Assembly: GCA_003167415.1 (NCBI GenBank)
Contig: PMTF01000006.1
Location: forward strand, 50,898 to 114,897
DNA length: 64,000 nt
Direction: 5' to 3'
Source: Acidimicrobiaceae bacterium
Lineage (GTDB): Bacteria; Actinomycetota; Acidimicrobiia; Acidimicrobiales; RAAP-2
Part shown: piece by piece, positions 47,781 to 56,627 of the stretch
Layout of the letters: the number at the start of each line of letters is the position of its first letter
Position numbering within the stretch: position 1 is the first letter of the stretch
The notes under the pieces: model-generated
Told to the model about the DNA's origin: nothing
What the model saw: only the letters and a program-made list of their open reading frames with translations
The model's database searches: none
Program-made: the position numbers and the translations under genes

Positions 47781-48475
47781 ACCGCGTACTCGTTCGGCGT
47801 CGTGCCGAACTTGTAGCCGACCGAGCGCACCGTCTGGATCAGGTGGGCGTACTCCTCGCCCAGCTTCGCGCGCAGTCGCCGCACGTGCACGTCCACCGTT
47901 CGGGCCCCGCCGTAGTACTCGTAGCCCCACACGCGGCTGAGCAGGGTCTCGCGGGTGAAGACCCGATTCGGGTTGGTGGCGAGGAAGCGCAGCAACTCGT
48001 ACTCCATGTAGGTGAGGTCCATGACTCGTCCGGCGATCGAGGCCTGGTAGGTCTCTAGGTTCATCGAAAGGTCGCCGTGCTCGATGCGCGGAGCCACGCT
48101 CTCGTTGCCGGCGCGGCGCAGGCGATGGCGCAATCGGGTCGCCAACTCGCTCACGTCGAAGGGTCCGACCACGAAGTCGTCGAACAGGTCCTCGCGGAAG
48201 GTGAGCTCGTCGAGTTGGTAGTGGTCGAGGAGCAAGATGATCGGGCCGACGCCGCGACTGCGCGCCCGAAGTTGTCGACAGAGGTTCATGGCCTCGGTGA
48301 AGGGGTACGCGGCCGCGTTGATCACGGCGCCGGCGAAGCCGTCGGTCGGTTCGAGCGCGGTGACCTCATTCAACCGTCCGGTCACGGCCACCGCGGGCGT
48401 CACCCCCGTGACGTCAAACGCTTTTCGCACCGGCCCTTCGCACGAGGGAACGCAGAGTACGACGTCGAAGTTCAC
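47777..48475 (-). CDS. OmpR-type GlnR-like response regulator with an atypical receiver
   Basis: 232 residues from GTG 48475. The receiver-like domain (1-120) has N53 (AGAVINAAAYP) where the phosphorylated Asp should be, and GPFD replaces the usual KP pair, so phosphorylation is unlikely. The C-terminal winged helix (about 135-225: MDLTYMEYELLRFLATNPNR, VWGYEYYGGARTVDVHVRRL, VRSVGYKF) binds DNA. Actinobacterial GlnR has the same defect and controls nitrogen genes. Its start overlaps the stop of glutamine synthetase I (GTGA), and GSII follows upstream, strongly suggesting a nitrogen role. Confidence 0.85.
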   Translation of the reverse strand: MNFDVVLCVPSCEGPVRKAFDVTGVTPAVAVTGRLNEVTALEPTDGFAGAVINAAAYPFTEAMNLCRQLRARSRGVGPIILLLDHYQLDELTFREDLFDDFVVGPFDVSELATRLRHRLRRAGNESVAPRIEHGDLSMNLETYQASIAGRVMDLTYMEYELLRFLATNPNRVFTRETLLSRVWGYEYYGGARTVDVHVRRLRAKLGEEYAHLIQTVRSVGYKFGTTPNEYAV

Positions 48476-49770
48476 AGCAACGGGAGGTAACGCTCGAGTT
48501 CGAAGGGGGTCACTTGCCCGCGGTAGGCGTCCCATTCGGAACGCTTGTTGCGCAAGAACCACTCCACCTGGTGTTCACCCAGCGTCTCGTGCAACAACTT
48601 TGAGCACTCCATGAGATCCAACGCCTCGGCCAGCGACTGGGGCAATGGTGCCATGCGTTCGCCCTCGGTGGGCAACTCGTAGTCGCCTTGTACTCCGCGA
48701 AGACCGGCCGCGAGAATGACCGCGAAGGCGAGATACGGATTGGCAGCCGGGTCCGGCGAGCGGTACTCAATACGCGTGGAGTCGACACGCCCGGGCTTGA
48801 CTGACGGGATACGCACGAGGGCTGCGGCGTCGAAGCGCGCCCACTTGGCTTCTACCGGCGCTTCGGCGCCGGGCACCAGTCGCTTGTAGGAGTTCACCCA
48901 CTGGTTCGTCACCGCGGTGATCTCGGGCGCGTGACGGACGAGCCCGGCGATGAACTTGGTGGCGACGTCGCTGAGGCCGTACGGACCGTCACCGATGAAG
49001 GCGTTCTGGTCGTCGCGCCAGAGCGACAGGTGCGTGTGCATGCCCGATCCTTGGACGTTGGCCAACGGCTTGGGCATGAAGCTCGCCGAGACGTCGGCCT
49101 GGCGGGCCAGTTCCTTCACCACGTGGCGCACTGACATCACGATGTCGCCCATGGTGAGGGCGTCGGTGTAGCGCAGGTCGATCTCGTGTTGTCCGGGGGC
49201 GTCTTCATGTTGCGCGTGCTCGACGCCGATGCCCATTTCCTCGAGAGTTAAGACGGTACGGCGTCGCAATTGGCTGGCGGTGTCATCGGGTAGCAAGTCG
49301 AAGTAGCTGCCCCGGTCGATCGGCACGGGCGCCGTCGACGTGTCAAGACCTTCGAAGTAGAAGTACTCGATCTCGGGCGCGACGAAGAAGGTGTAGCCCT
49401 GAGCGCGGGCCTCTCCGAGTACCCGACGAAGTTGCTGGCGGGGACAGCCGTCGAAGGGCGTGCCGTCAATGTTGACGATGTCACAAAAGACCCGTGCCAC
49501 GCCGGCCCCCTCTTCGTACCAAGGCAGGAGTTGGAAGGTCGTCAGGTCCGGCCGGGCCAGAACGTCGGACTCCTGGGTCCGCGAGAAGCCGTCGATGGAA
49601 CTGCCGTCAAAGGTCATGCCCTGGTCGAGGGCGTCCTCCAGTTCGGCCGGGGTGACGTGGAACGCCTTGTGGCGACCGAGCACGTCGGTGAACCACAGCT
49701 GGACAAAGCGGATGCCGCGCTCCTCGACGGTTCGCAGTACGTACTGAGCCTGGCTTTGCATAGAGACCAT
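48472..49770 (-). CDS. glnA: Glutamine synthetase, type I
   Basis: 432 residues from ATG 49770, with GGAAGG 8 bases upstream. Beta-grasp N-domain: FVQLWFTDVLGRHKAFHVTP and GMTFDGSSIDGF. Catalytic domain: FFVAPEIEYFYF (metal Glu), EDAPGQHEIDLRY, GSGMHTHLSLW, NSYKRLVPGAEAP, RIEYRSPDPAANPYLAFA. It makes glutamine from glutamate, ammonia and ATP. The region of the adenylylated Tyr reads QGDYELPTEG, so Tyr is kept but the context differs from the usual NLYDLP. It is translationally coupled to the GlnR-like gene. Confidence 0.93.
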   Translation of the reverse strand: MVSMQSQAQYVLRTVEERGIRFVQLWFTDVLGRHKAFHVTPAELEDALDQGMTFDGSSIDGFSRTQESDVLARPDLTTFQLLPWYEEGAGVARVFCDIVNIDGTPFDGCPRQQLRRVLGEARAQGYTFFVAPEIEYFYFEGLDTSTAPVPIDRGSYFDLLPDDTASQLRRRTVLTLEEMGIGVEHAQHEDAPGQHEIDLRYTDALTMGDIVMSVRHVVKELARQADVSASFMPKPLANVQGSGMHTHLSLWRDDQNAFIGDGPYGLSDVATKFIAGLVRHAPEITAVTNQWVNSYKRLVPGAEAPVEAKWARFDAAALVRIPSVKPGRVDSTRIEYRSPDPAANPYLAFAVILAAGLRGVQGDYELPTEGERMAPLPQSLAEALDLMECSKLLHETLGEHQVEWFLRNKRSEWDAYRGQVTPFELERYLPLL

Positions 49771-49812
49771 TCTCGCACCTTCCCGCCATTCCCACTTCTG
49801 GTCCGCAAAGTT

Positions 49813-49844
49813 CGAAACCCGCCGCACGTCGGCGGCGGGTTTCG
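49813..49844 (-). terminator. Hairpin terminator after glutamine synthetase II
   Basis: CGAAACCCGCCG and CGGCGGGTTTCG are perfect 12-bp arms around an 8-base loop, 11 bases past the GSII stop on the minus strand. It separates GSII from the GSI-GlnR-like unit. The U tract is weak. Confidence 0.65.
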
Positions 49845-49854
49845 TACGCGGGTC

Positions 49855-50958
49855 TTAGCGTCGACTGGCTGCTTTCTTGGCCGGAACCTTCTTCGCGACC
49901 ACTTTCTTCGCCGGAGTCTTCTTGGCCGCCACTCTCTTCGCGGGCGCCTTGGTCGCGCTCGCCGCGCCGCACGCCGTTTCAGTGATCAGACGAGCGACGA
50001 CGTACGGGTCGACGTTGGAGTTCGGACGTCGGTCCTCGATGTAGCCCTTCTTTTCGCGCGCGACCTGACCGGGAATGCGCACCGAGGCACCGCGGTCCGA
50101 CACGCCGTAGGAGAACTTCGACCAGTGGGCGGTCTCGTGCGCACCGGTGAGTCGATCTTCGATGCCGTCGCCGTAGTTGGCAATGTGCTCCTTGATGCGA
50201 GTGCCCAGTGACTCGGCCGCCGCCACCACGGCGGCGTAGCCACCGGCCGCGCGCATCTGCTTCGTCGAGAAGTTGGTGTGCGCCCCGGCGCCGTTCCAGT
50301 CACCCTTGATGGGCTTGGCGTCGAAGCTGACGTCGACCCCGAACTCCTCGGCGATGCGCTCGAGCAGCCATCGCGCGAGCCAGAGTTGGTCGCCGATCTC
50401 GACCGGGCCGAGTACGCCGACCTGGAACTCCCACTGGCCCATCATGACTTCCGCGTTCGTACCTTCGATACCGAGGCCGGCGCGCATGCAGGCCAACGTG
50501 TGCGCCTCGACGATGTCGCGACCGGGCATCTTCGCGCCCCCGACACCGCAGTAGTACGGGCCCTGCGGCGCGGGGAAGCCGTCCTCGGGCCATCCGTAGG
50601 GTCGACCGTCTTGAAAGAACGTGTACTCCTGTTCGATACCGAATTTCGGTTCGAAACTCGCGAACTGCTTGGCGACGGCGGCCGTGGCGGCGCGCTCGTT
50701 GGTGACGTGAGGTGTCATATCGGCGTTTAGCACTTCGCACATCACCAGTACGTCATCGGCACCACGTAGTGGGTCGGGAACCGTGAGGACCGGCATCAGG
50801 ACGCAGTCCGAAAAGTGACCGGTCGCCTGATTCGTGCTCGACCCGTCGAAGCCCCATACGGGTGGCTTCTGTCCAACGGTGACGATCTTGGTCTTGCTGC
50901 GCAACTTGCGGGTGGGCTCGCTTCCGTCGATCCAGATGTATTCGGCCTGATACTTCAA
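49855..50958 (-). CDS. glnII: Glutamine synthetase, type II, with a Lys/Ala/Pro-rich C-terminal tail
   Basis: 367 residues; AGGAGCGAC precedes ATG 50958. The GSII pattern is clear: AEYIWIDGSEPTRKLRSKTK, WGFDGSSTNQATGHFSDCVL, FGIEQEYTFFQDGRPYGWPE, GPYYCGVGG, GDWNGAGAHTNFSTKQMR and DRGASVRIPGQVA. The enzyme ends near 335. It is followed by about 32 residues of KKxPAKK-type repeats (KAPAKRVAAKKTPAKKVVAK), like histone H1 tails. Such a tail is not a normal part of GSII and may bind nucleic acid or a partner. Confidence 0.93.
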   Translation of the reverse strand: MKYQAEYIWIDGSEPTRKLRSKTKIVTVGQKPPVWGFDGSSTNQATGHFSDCVLMPVLTVPDPLRGADDVLVMCEVLNADMTPHVTNERAATAAVAKQFASFEPKFGIEQEYTFFQDGRPYGWPEDGFPAPQGPYYCGVGGAKMPGRDIVEAHTLACMRAGLGIEGTNAEVMMGQWEFQVGVLGPVEIGDQLWLARWLLERIAEEFGVDVSFDAKPIKGDWNGAGAHTNFSTKQMRAAGGYAAVVAAAESLGTRIKEHIANYGDGIEDRLTGAHETAHWSKFSYGVSDRGASVRIPGQVAREKKGYIEDRRPNSNVDPYVVARLITETACGAASATKAPAKRVAAKKTPAKKVVAKKVPAKKAASRR

Positions 50959-51103
50959 AGTCGCTCCTCACAGATGTCATTGCGCACCGCGTGCGTTCCC
51001 ATCCAGTCTGGTCCAGCGTCGTCGCGTCGCACCCCCAGTTTTGTTAACCGCGTGTGAACGTTGGCCAGACTTCTCCGAGCCGTGCCCCATTAGGCTCACG
51101 TTC

Positions 51104-52879
51104 GTGCCGGTGATCAGACTCGCAATGGCCCAAATGAATGCGGTCGTGGGCGGATTTGCGCAGAACGTCGAAACGCTCGGGCGTTTTCGCACCCAGGCAG
51201 CCTCGGCGGGCGCCGACCTCGTGCTCACTCCGGAATTGTCGTTGATGGGCTATCCACCGGAGGACCTGCTCTTGAAAGAGGGCTTCATTGAAGCATCCCG
51301 GGTGGCGTTGATTGAAATGGCGCTCTTGGATAACGTGCCTCCGGTCCTGGTCGGCACGGTCGTGAGTGAAGGTCTGGAAGATGTTGCCCTGGCGCCCTCG
51401 AGCGACGGACGCGACGTCGCGCGACCGGCCTTCGGCGAACTCGGATCGCCCCATATCGCCAACGCCTTAGTCGCCTTAAGCGATGACGGCGTCGTCGCCA
51501 TTGCCACGAAGCGATTGCTCCCGAACTACGACGTTTTTGACGAGCAGCGCTACTTTCATCCGGGCGTGGGACCCCACACCATAATCAACGTTCGCGGCGT
51601 CGCCGTCGGACTTTTGATCTGCGAGGACGTCTGGATTCGAAACGGTCCGGCCGCCGAGTTGGCCCGCCAGGGCGCGACGATGTTGGTCGTCGCGAACGCC
51701 TCGCCGTTCGCGCGCGGACGGCGCGAAGAGCGTGAGGCAGTTCTACGCGAGCGCGCTCTCGAGACGAACTGTCCCATCGCGTACGTCAACCTCGTGGGCG
51801 GTCAAGACGAACTCGTCTACGACGGCCAGAGCGTTGTCGTGAACGCGCAAGGTGAGGTAATCGCGCGCGCGACGGCGTTCAGCGAGGAACTGTTGGTCTG
51901 TGACATCGACGCGCGCGAATCAACCCAAGGCGTTCCCCTCAACATCGGTTACGCCCGTGACGACGAACGCTTGACCGCGCTGCACGTGAACCGGATCGCC
52001 GAACCGATAAGCGAAGTCGAAGAGGTCTACCAAGCTCTGGTGATGGGAACCCGTGACTACCTACGGAAGAATGGCTTTCGAACGGCGGTCATCGCACTGT
52101 CGGGCGGCGTCGACTCCTCGTTAGTGGCCGCCATCGCCGTCGATGCCGTCGGTGCGCGCGCGGTCCGGGGTTTCGCCATGCCGTCTCGCTACTCGTCGGA
52201 CCACTCCGTCGCCGACGCCGAAGAACTGGCGTCGCGACTGGATATCGACATCACCACCATTCCGATCGAGGGCGCGCATTCGGCCTTGGGTAGCGCCCTC
52301 GGCGACGTCCTCGACGGAGAGCCCCGAGGAATCACCGACGAGAACCTGCAGTCGCGCATTCGCGGCGTTTTGCTAATGGCCATCTCGAACGACACCGGGG
52401 CGATCGTGTTGACGACGGGAAACAAATCCGAGATCGCGACGGGTTACTCCACGCTCTACGGCGACTCGGTAGGCGGCTTTGCGGTCATCAAGGACGTTCC
52501 CAAGACGCTGGTCTACGAACTCTGTCGCTACCGAAACGAAATCGCCGCCAAGGCCGGCGACCCTGAGCCGATTCCGGCGGACGTGTTGACCAAGGCTCCG
52601 TCGGCCGAACTTCGACCGGACCAACGAGACGACCAGTCGCTTCCGCCCTACGACGTGCTCGATCCCTTGCTCGAGCTCTACGTGGAGGATGACGCCACGG
52701 CCGAAACCATGATCGCCAGCGGCCACGATCCCGATCTGGTGCTGCAAATCACCCATCTCGTTGATCGCAGTGAGTACAAGCGCCGCCAGATGGCCCCGGG
52801 GGTACGGATCTCCAAAAAAGCCTTTGGCCGAGACCGGCGAATGCCGATCACCAACGCCTTTCGCCAAGAGACCCTGTGA
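51104..52879 (+). CDS. nadE: Glutamine-dependent NAD+ synthetase
   Basis: 591 residues from GTG 51104 (VPVIRLAMAQMNAVVGGFAQ); the frame is open upstream without protein character. The N-terminal nitrilase-type glutaminase domain has E in TPELSLMGYPPEDLLL, a Lys in the KRLLPNYDVFDEQRYF segment and C in LLICEDVW. The C-terminal synthetase has the PP-loop IALSGGVDSSLVAAI and TGNKSEIATGYSTLYGD. It amidates nicotinate adenine dinucleotide with glutamine nitrogen. It lies next to the glutamine synthetases, divergent from GSII. Confidence 0.96.
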   Translation: MPVIRLAMAQMNAVVGGFAQNVETLGRFRTQAASAGADLVLTPELSLMGYPPEDLLLKEGFIEASRVALIEMALLDNVPPVLVGTVVSEGLEDVALAPSSDGRDVARPAFGELGSPHIANALVALSDDGVVAIATKRLLPNYDVFDEQRYFHPGVGPHTIINVRGVAVGLLICEDVWIRNGPAAELARQGATMLVVANASPFARGRREEREAVLRERALETNCPIAYVNLVGGQDELVYDGQSVVVNAQGEVIARATAFSEELLVCDIDARESTQGVPLNIGYARDDERLTALHVNRIAEPISEVEEVYQALVMGTRDYLRKNGFRTAVIALSGGVDSSLVAAIAVDAVGARAVRGFAMPSRYSSDHSVADAEELASRLDIDITTIPIEGAHSALGSALGDVLDGEPRGITDENLQSRIRGVLLMAISNDTGAIVLTTGNKSEIATGYSTLYGDSVGGFAVIKDVPKTLVYELCRYRNEIAAKAGDPEPIPADVLTKAPSAELRPDQRDDQSLPPYDVLDPLLELYVEDDATAETMIASGHDPDLVLQITHLVDRSEYKRRQMAPGVRISKKAFGRDRRMPITNAFRQETL

Positions 52880-53391
52880 CGCCGACGAATCGCGAGATCG
52901 GCGACCACCTCGTTGCGTGCTACGACACTATTTATATTGTTCTCGGGGAGAGTGCCCCGGCGCTCACCAACGACGCCTACGTGGTGCGCGCCTACGAAAC
53001 CTCTCGCGCCTTCGGCGACCTGGCGCTGGAGATGCGAGAGCACCTGGGCGATCCGAAAGTGGCGCCGCTCCCGGTGCTCGAAGACGTCCTGCGCCGCGCC
53101 GTCGCCGGCGACGCCTCGGGCGCATTGGTGCTCTACGCCATGGCGATGGTTGTGGGACCCAGACTCCTGGTGACACTGTTGGACGCGCGAACGGCCCTGA
53201 CGAACGATTCGGAACTGACCGAACTGAGCAATCACGCCTCGAAGGTCTGCGTGAAAGAGATCCGAGCGACCGGCGAGGTCGCGAAGGATCAGGCGCCAAT
53301 CGAGGATAGGGAGTGGCAATCGTTGGCTCGGGCGCTCTCGGAGACGTTGGACGCGGCTGGAAACGCTGAGAGTTTGGGCATTTCCCGTTAG
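52876..53391 (+). CDS. Conserved helical protein, unknown
   Basis: 171 residues, GTG start overlapping the nadE stop (GTGA). It is soluble and mostly helical, with hydrophobic stretch GALVLYAMAMVVGPRLLVTL in the middle that could be buried or membrane-associated. No family motif is recognised. Coupling to nadE and position before the sigma gene suggest a core-genome gene of this lineage. Confidence 0.6.
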   Translation: MTPTNREIGDHLVACYDTIYIVLGESAPALTNDAYVVRAYETSRAFGDLALEMREHLGDPKVAPLPVLEDVLRRAVAGDASGALVLYAMAMVVGPRLLVTLLDARTALTNDSELTELSNHASKVCVKEIRATGEVAKDQAPIEDREWQSLARALSETLDAAGNAESLGISR

Positions 53392-53454
53392 GTTGCCTAG
53401 GTCCGTATAACTAGTAGTACCGGAATCTCCGGTGTCGGGTATCAAGGGAGAGCC

Positions 53455-54404
<950 letters not shown>

Positions 54405-54408
<4 letters not shown>

Positions 54409-55169
54409 CGGCGTTGGTAGGTCCGTCCGAGGACGGCCGCCGCCCCGATCACGATGGCGCTCAGTAAAAACGGCGTGTGCGACTTCGCACGGTCGTGGGC
54501 CCGAACCGGGTGCGTGAAGTTCAAGAGCGGCCACTGGCTCTCGTGGGCGGCCTTCGCAAGGTGACGATCGGCGTTGACGGCGTAGGCGTGTCCGACCGAT
54601 TCGAGCATCGGTATGTCAGTCTCGGAATCAGAGTACGCGAAGGATTCATTGAGGTCGATGTCGCGCTGCTGGGCCAACTCGCGAATCGCGATCGCCTTGT
54701 TCTCGCCTAGGGCGAAGAACTCCATCTCGCCCGTGAACTTGCCCTGCTCGTCGATCTTCGCGCGTGACGAGATCGAACCCGTGATGCCGAGTAGTTCGGC
54801 GAAGGGCTCGACGATCTCGGCCGGTGACATGCTCACCAGCCACACTTCGTCGCCCTGGGCCATGTGGTGGTCGATGAGCTCGAGGGCCTCTTCGTAGATC
54901 AGCGGCTCGATGACGTCGTTGATGGTCTCGGCGACGAGTTTCTTTATCTCGAGGTGGTCCCATCCTTTCGTGATCTGTAAGACCGATTCGCGAATTTTCT
55001 GGAGTTTCTCGTCGTCGGCGCCGAATCGATTGAACATCATCTGACTCAGTACTGCCCAGACCAGCGTGCGACGGTGCAACAGTCCGCGGGCGTGGAATTC
55101 CGGACCGAAGGCCACCAGCGACGACTTGGCGATCACGGTCTTGTCTAGGTCAAAGAAGGCCGCTCGCAC
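54405..55169 (-). CDS. HAD-IB family hydrolase (SerB-like phosphatase)
   Basis: 254 residues, GTG start. HAD motifs: I AAFFDLDKTVIAKSS (nucleophile D7, D9), II VWLVSMSPAE (S/T), III GENKAIAIREL (K), IV YSDSETDIPMLESVG. A C-terminal hydrophobic helix (LLSAIVIGAAAVLG) suggests membrane association, as in actinobacterial HAD-IB proteins linked to phospholipid or phosphoserine metabolism. The substrate is unknown. It is convergent with the sigma gene, overlapping by four bases. Confidence 0.88.
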
Positions 55170-55210
55170 CCATCCATGCTAGGTCCCGTCAGTTTTTCGC
55201 GGTCCGTCGA

Positions 55211-55879
55211 TCAAGCGACGAAGGCCGACGCGCACTCCTGTGCGGCGTCGGCTCGAGTGATCAGTATGACGTGATCGTGTTCCAAGAAGTGCATGGAGGG
55301 CGAGGGCACCAACGGCTGACTGCTGCGAACGACGGCCACGACGCGCACCGAGTCGGGCAGGTGCAGTTCGTCGAGCGTGAGGTGATTGGCGACCGCGGGC
55401 GAGTTCTCCGCGAGCGTCACTTCGATGAGTCGCATTCGTCCCTGGGCCAGGTCCATCAGGTTGATGATCGCGCCGACCTCGACGGCCTCGTCGACCAGCG
55501 ACGTAATCAGCGCCGGCGTCGACACCGAGACGTCCACGCCCCAACTCTCGTTGAAGAGCCATTCGTTTCTCGCGTTGTTGATGCGACTGATGACGCGGGG
55601 CACCCCAAACTCCTGTTTGGAGAGCCAGCTGATGACGAGGTTGTCTTCGTCGTCGCCGGTGGCGGCGATGACCACGTCGACGCTGCGCAGGTCGGCCGCG
55701 GCGAGGTTCGCGTATTCGCAGGCGTCGGCCGCCATCACGTTGACGCCCGGCAACATCGCTTTCAGGCGCTCGGCCGTCGTCGAGACCTGCTCGAGCAACG
55801 TGACGTCGTGGTGGCGGTCCACCATGTCCAGCGCGATCGAGACGCCCACCGAACCGCCACCGGCGATCATCACTTTCAT
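55211..55879 (-). CDS. TrkA-type K+ channel/transport regulator (CeoC-like)
   Basis: 222 residues from ATG 55879. RCK_N/TrkA-N domain: MKVMIAGGGSVGVSIALDMV, VNVMAADACEYANLAAADLR, VVIAATGDDEDNLVISWLSK. RCK_C (about 140-215): AQGRMRLIEVTLAENSPAVA and VRVVAVVRSSQPLVPS. It binds NAD(H)/ATP and gates a K+ transporter. Its ATG overlaps the stop of the second TrkA gene (ATGA). The trkA pair divergent from an APC permease matches the ceoB-ceoC/Rv2690c arrangement of mycobacteria. Confidence 0.92.
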   Translation of the reverse strand: MKVMIAGGGSVGVSIALDMVDRHHDVTLLEQVSTTAERLKAMLPGVNVMAADACEYANLAAADLRSVDVVIAATGDDEDNLVISWLSKQEFGVPRVISRINNARNEWLFNESWGVDVSVSTPALITSLVDEAVEVGAIINLMDLAQGRMRLIEVTLAENSPAVANHLTLDELHLPDSVRVVAVVRSSQPLVPSPSMHFLEHDHVILITRADAAQECASAFVA

Positions 55880-56532
55880 CGCCGACCGCTCTCGATGAGC
55901 GACTTCAACTCTTCGAGTCCCTCGGTGGTGACGAGGAACTCGAGCACGTCGTCTTCTTGGGCGAACAGTCCTTCGATGTTCACTCGGCCCTGACCGCCGC
56001 GAATCAATCCGACGACTCGGATGCTGTCGCCGTGGTCGTAGAAGCTCATCGGTTTGCCGGCGAGAACGTCGGGCACGATGCGCTCTACCAAATGCAGCGT
56101 GCCGGAACTGGCGGTCCACTCGACCGAGTCGTCGGCCGGCAACAACCATCGCTTGACCTGCTGGGTGGTCCAGAGCGACGTCGCGACGGTCGGAATGCCG
56201 AGTTTCATGTAGATGTCAGCGCGAGCGGGATCGTAGATGCGCGCCACGACGTTCTTGATTTCGTAGTTATCACGCGCGATGCGCGCACAGAGGATGTTCG
56301 TGTTGTCGCCGCTCGTCACCGCCGCCAGCGCGTTGGCTCGGCGGGCGTCGGCTTGAAAGAGCACGTCACGGTCGAATCCCGAACCGACGATGGTTTTCCC
56401 GTGAAAGTGGTGCAATCGCCGAAAGGCATCGCGGTTTTTGTCGACGACGACCACCGAGTGGCCCTCTTCGGAGAGCTGCATCGCGAGCTCTGATCCCACT
56501 CGACCACAGCCGATGACAACGATATGCACCAC
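55876..56532 (-). CDS. TrkA-type K+ regulator (CeoB-like)
   Basis: 218 residues from GTG 56532 (or GTG 56529). TrkA-N: HIVVIGCGRVGSELAMQLSE, HSVVVVDKNRDAFRRL, IVGSGFDRDVLFQADARRAN, AAVTSGDNTNILCARIARD. The RCK_C-like end has SIRVVGLIRGGQGRVNIEGL. It is coupled to the next trkA by a 4-base overlap; the two proteins probably form a hetero-oligomeric ring on a K+ transporter. The divergent APC permease starts about 95 bases away. Confidence 0.92.
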   Translation of the reverse strand: MVHIVVIGCGRVGSELAMQLSEEGHSVVVVDKNRDAFRRLHHFHGKTIVGSGFDRDVLFQADARRANALAAVTSGDNTNILCARIARDNYEIKNVVARIYDPARADIYMKLGIPTVATSLWTTQQVKRWLLPADDSVEWTASSGTLHLVERIVPDVLAGKPMSFYDHGDSIRVVGLIRGGQGRVNIEGLFAQEDDVLEFLVTTEGLEELKSLIESGRR

Positions 56533-56627
56533 GTCATCAGAACACACTTCGCGATAAAGGTGCAACTAACCAAGTGCCTACGCGGCGTAGCCAAAGACGT
56601 TGGAGGGCCTCGTTTAGTATCGAATGA

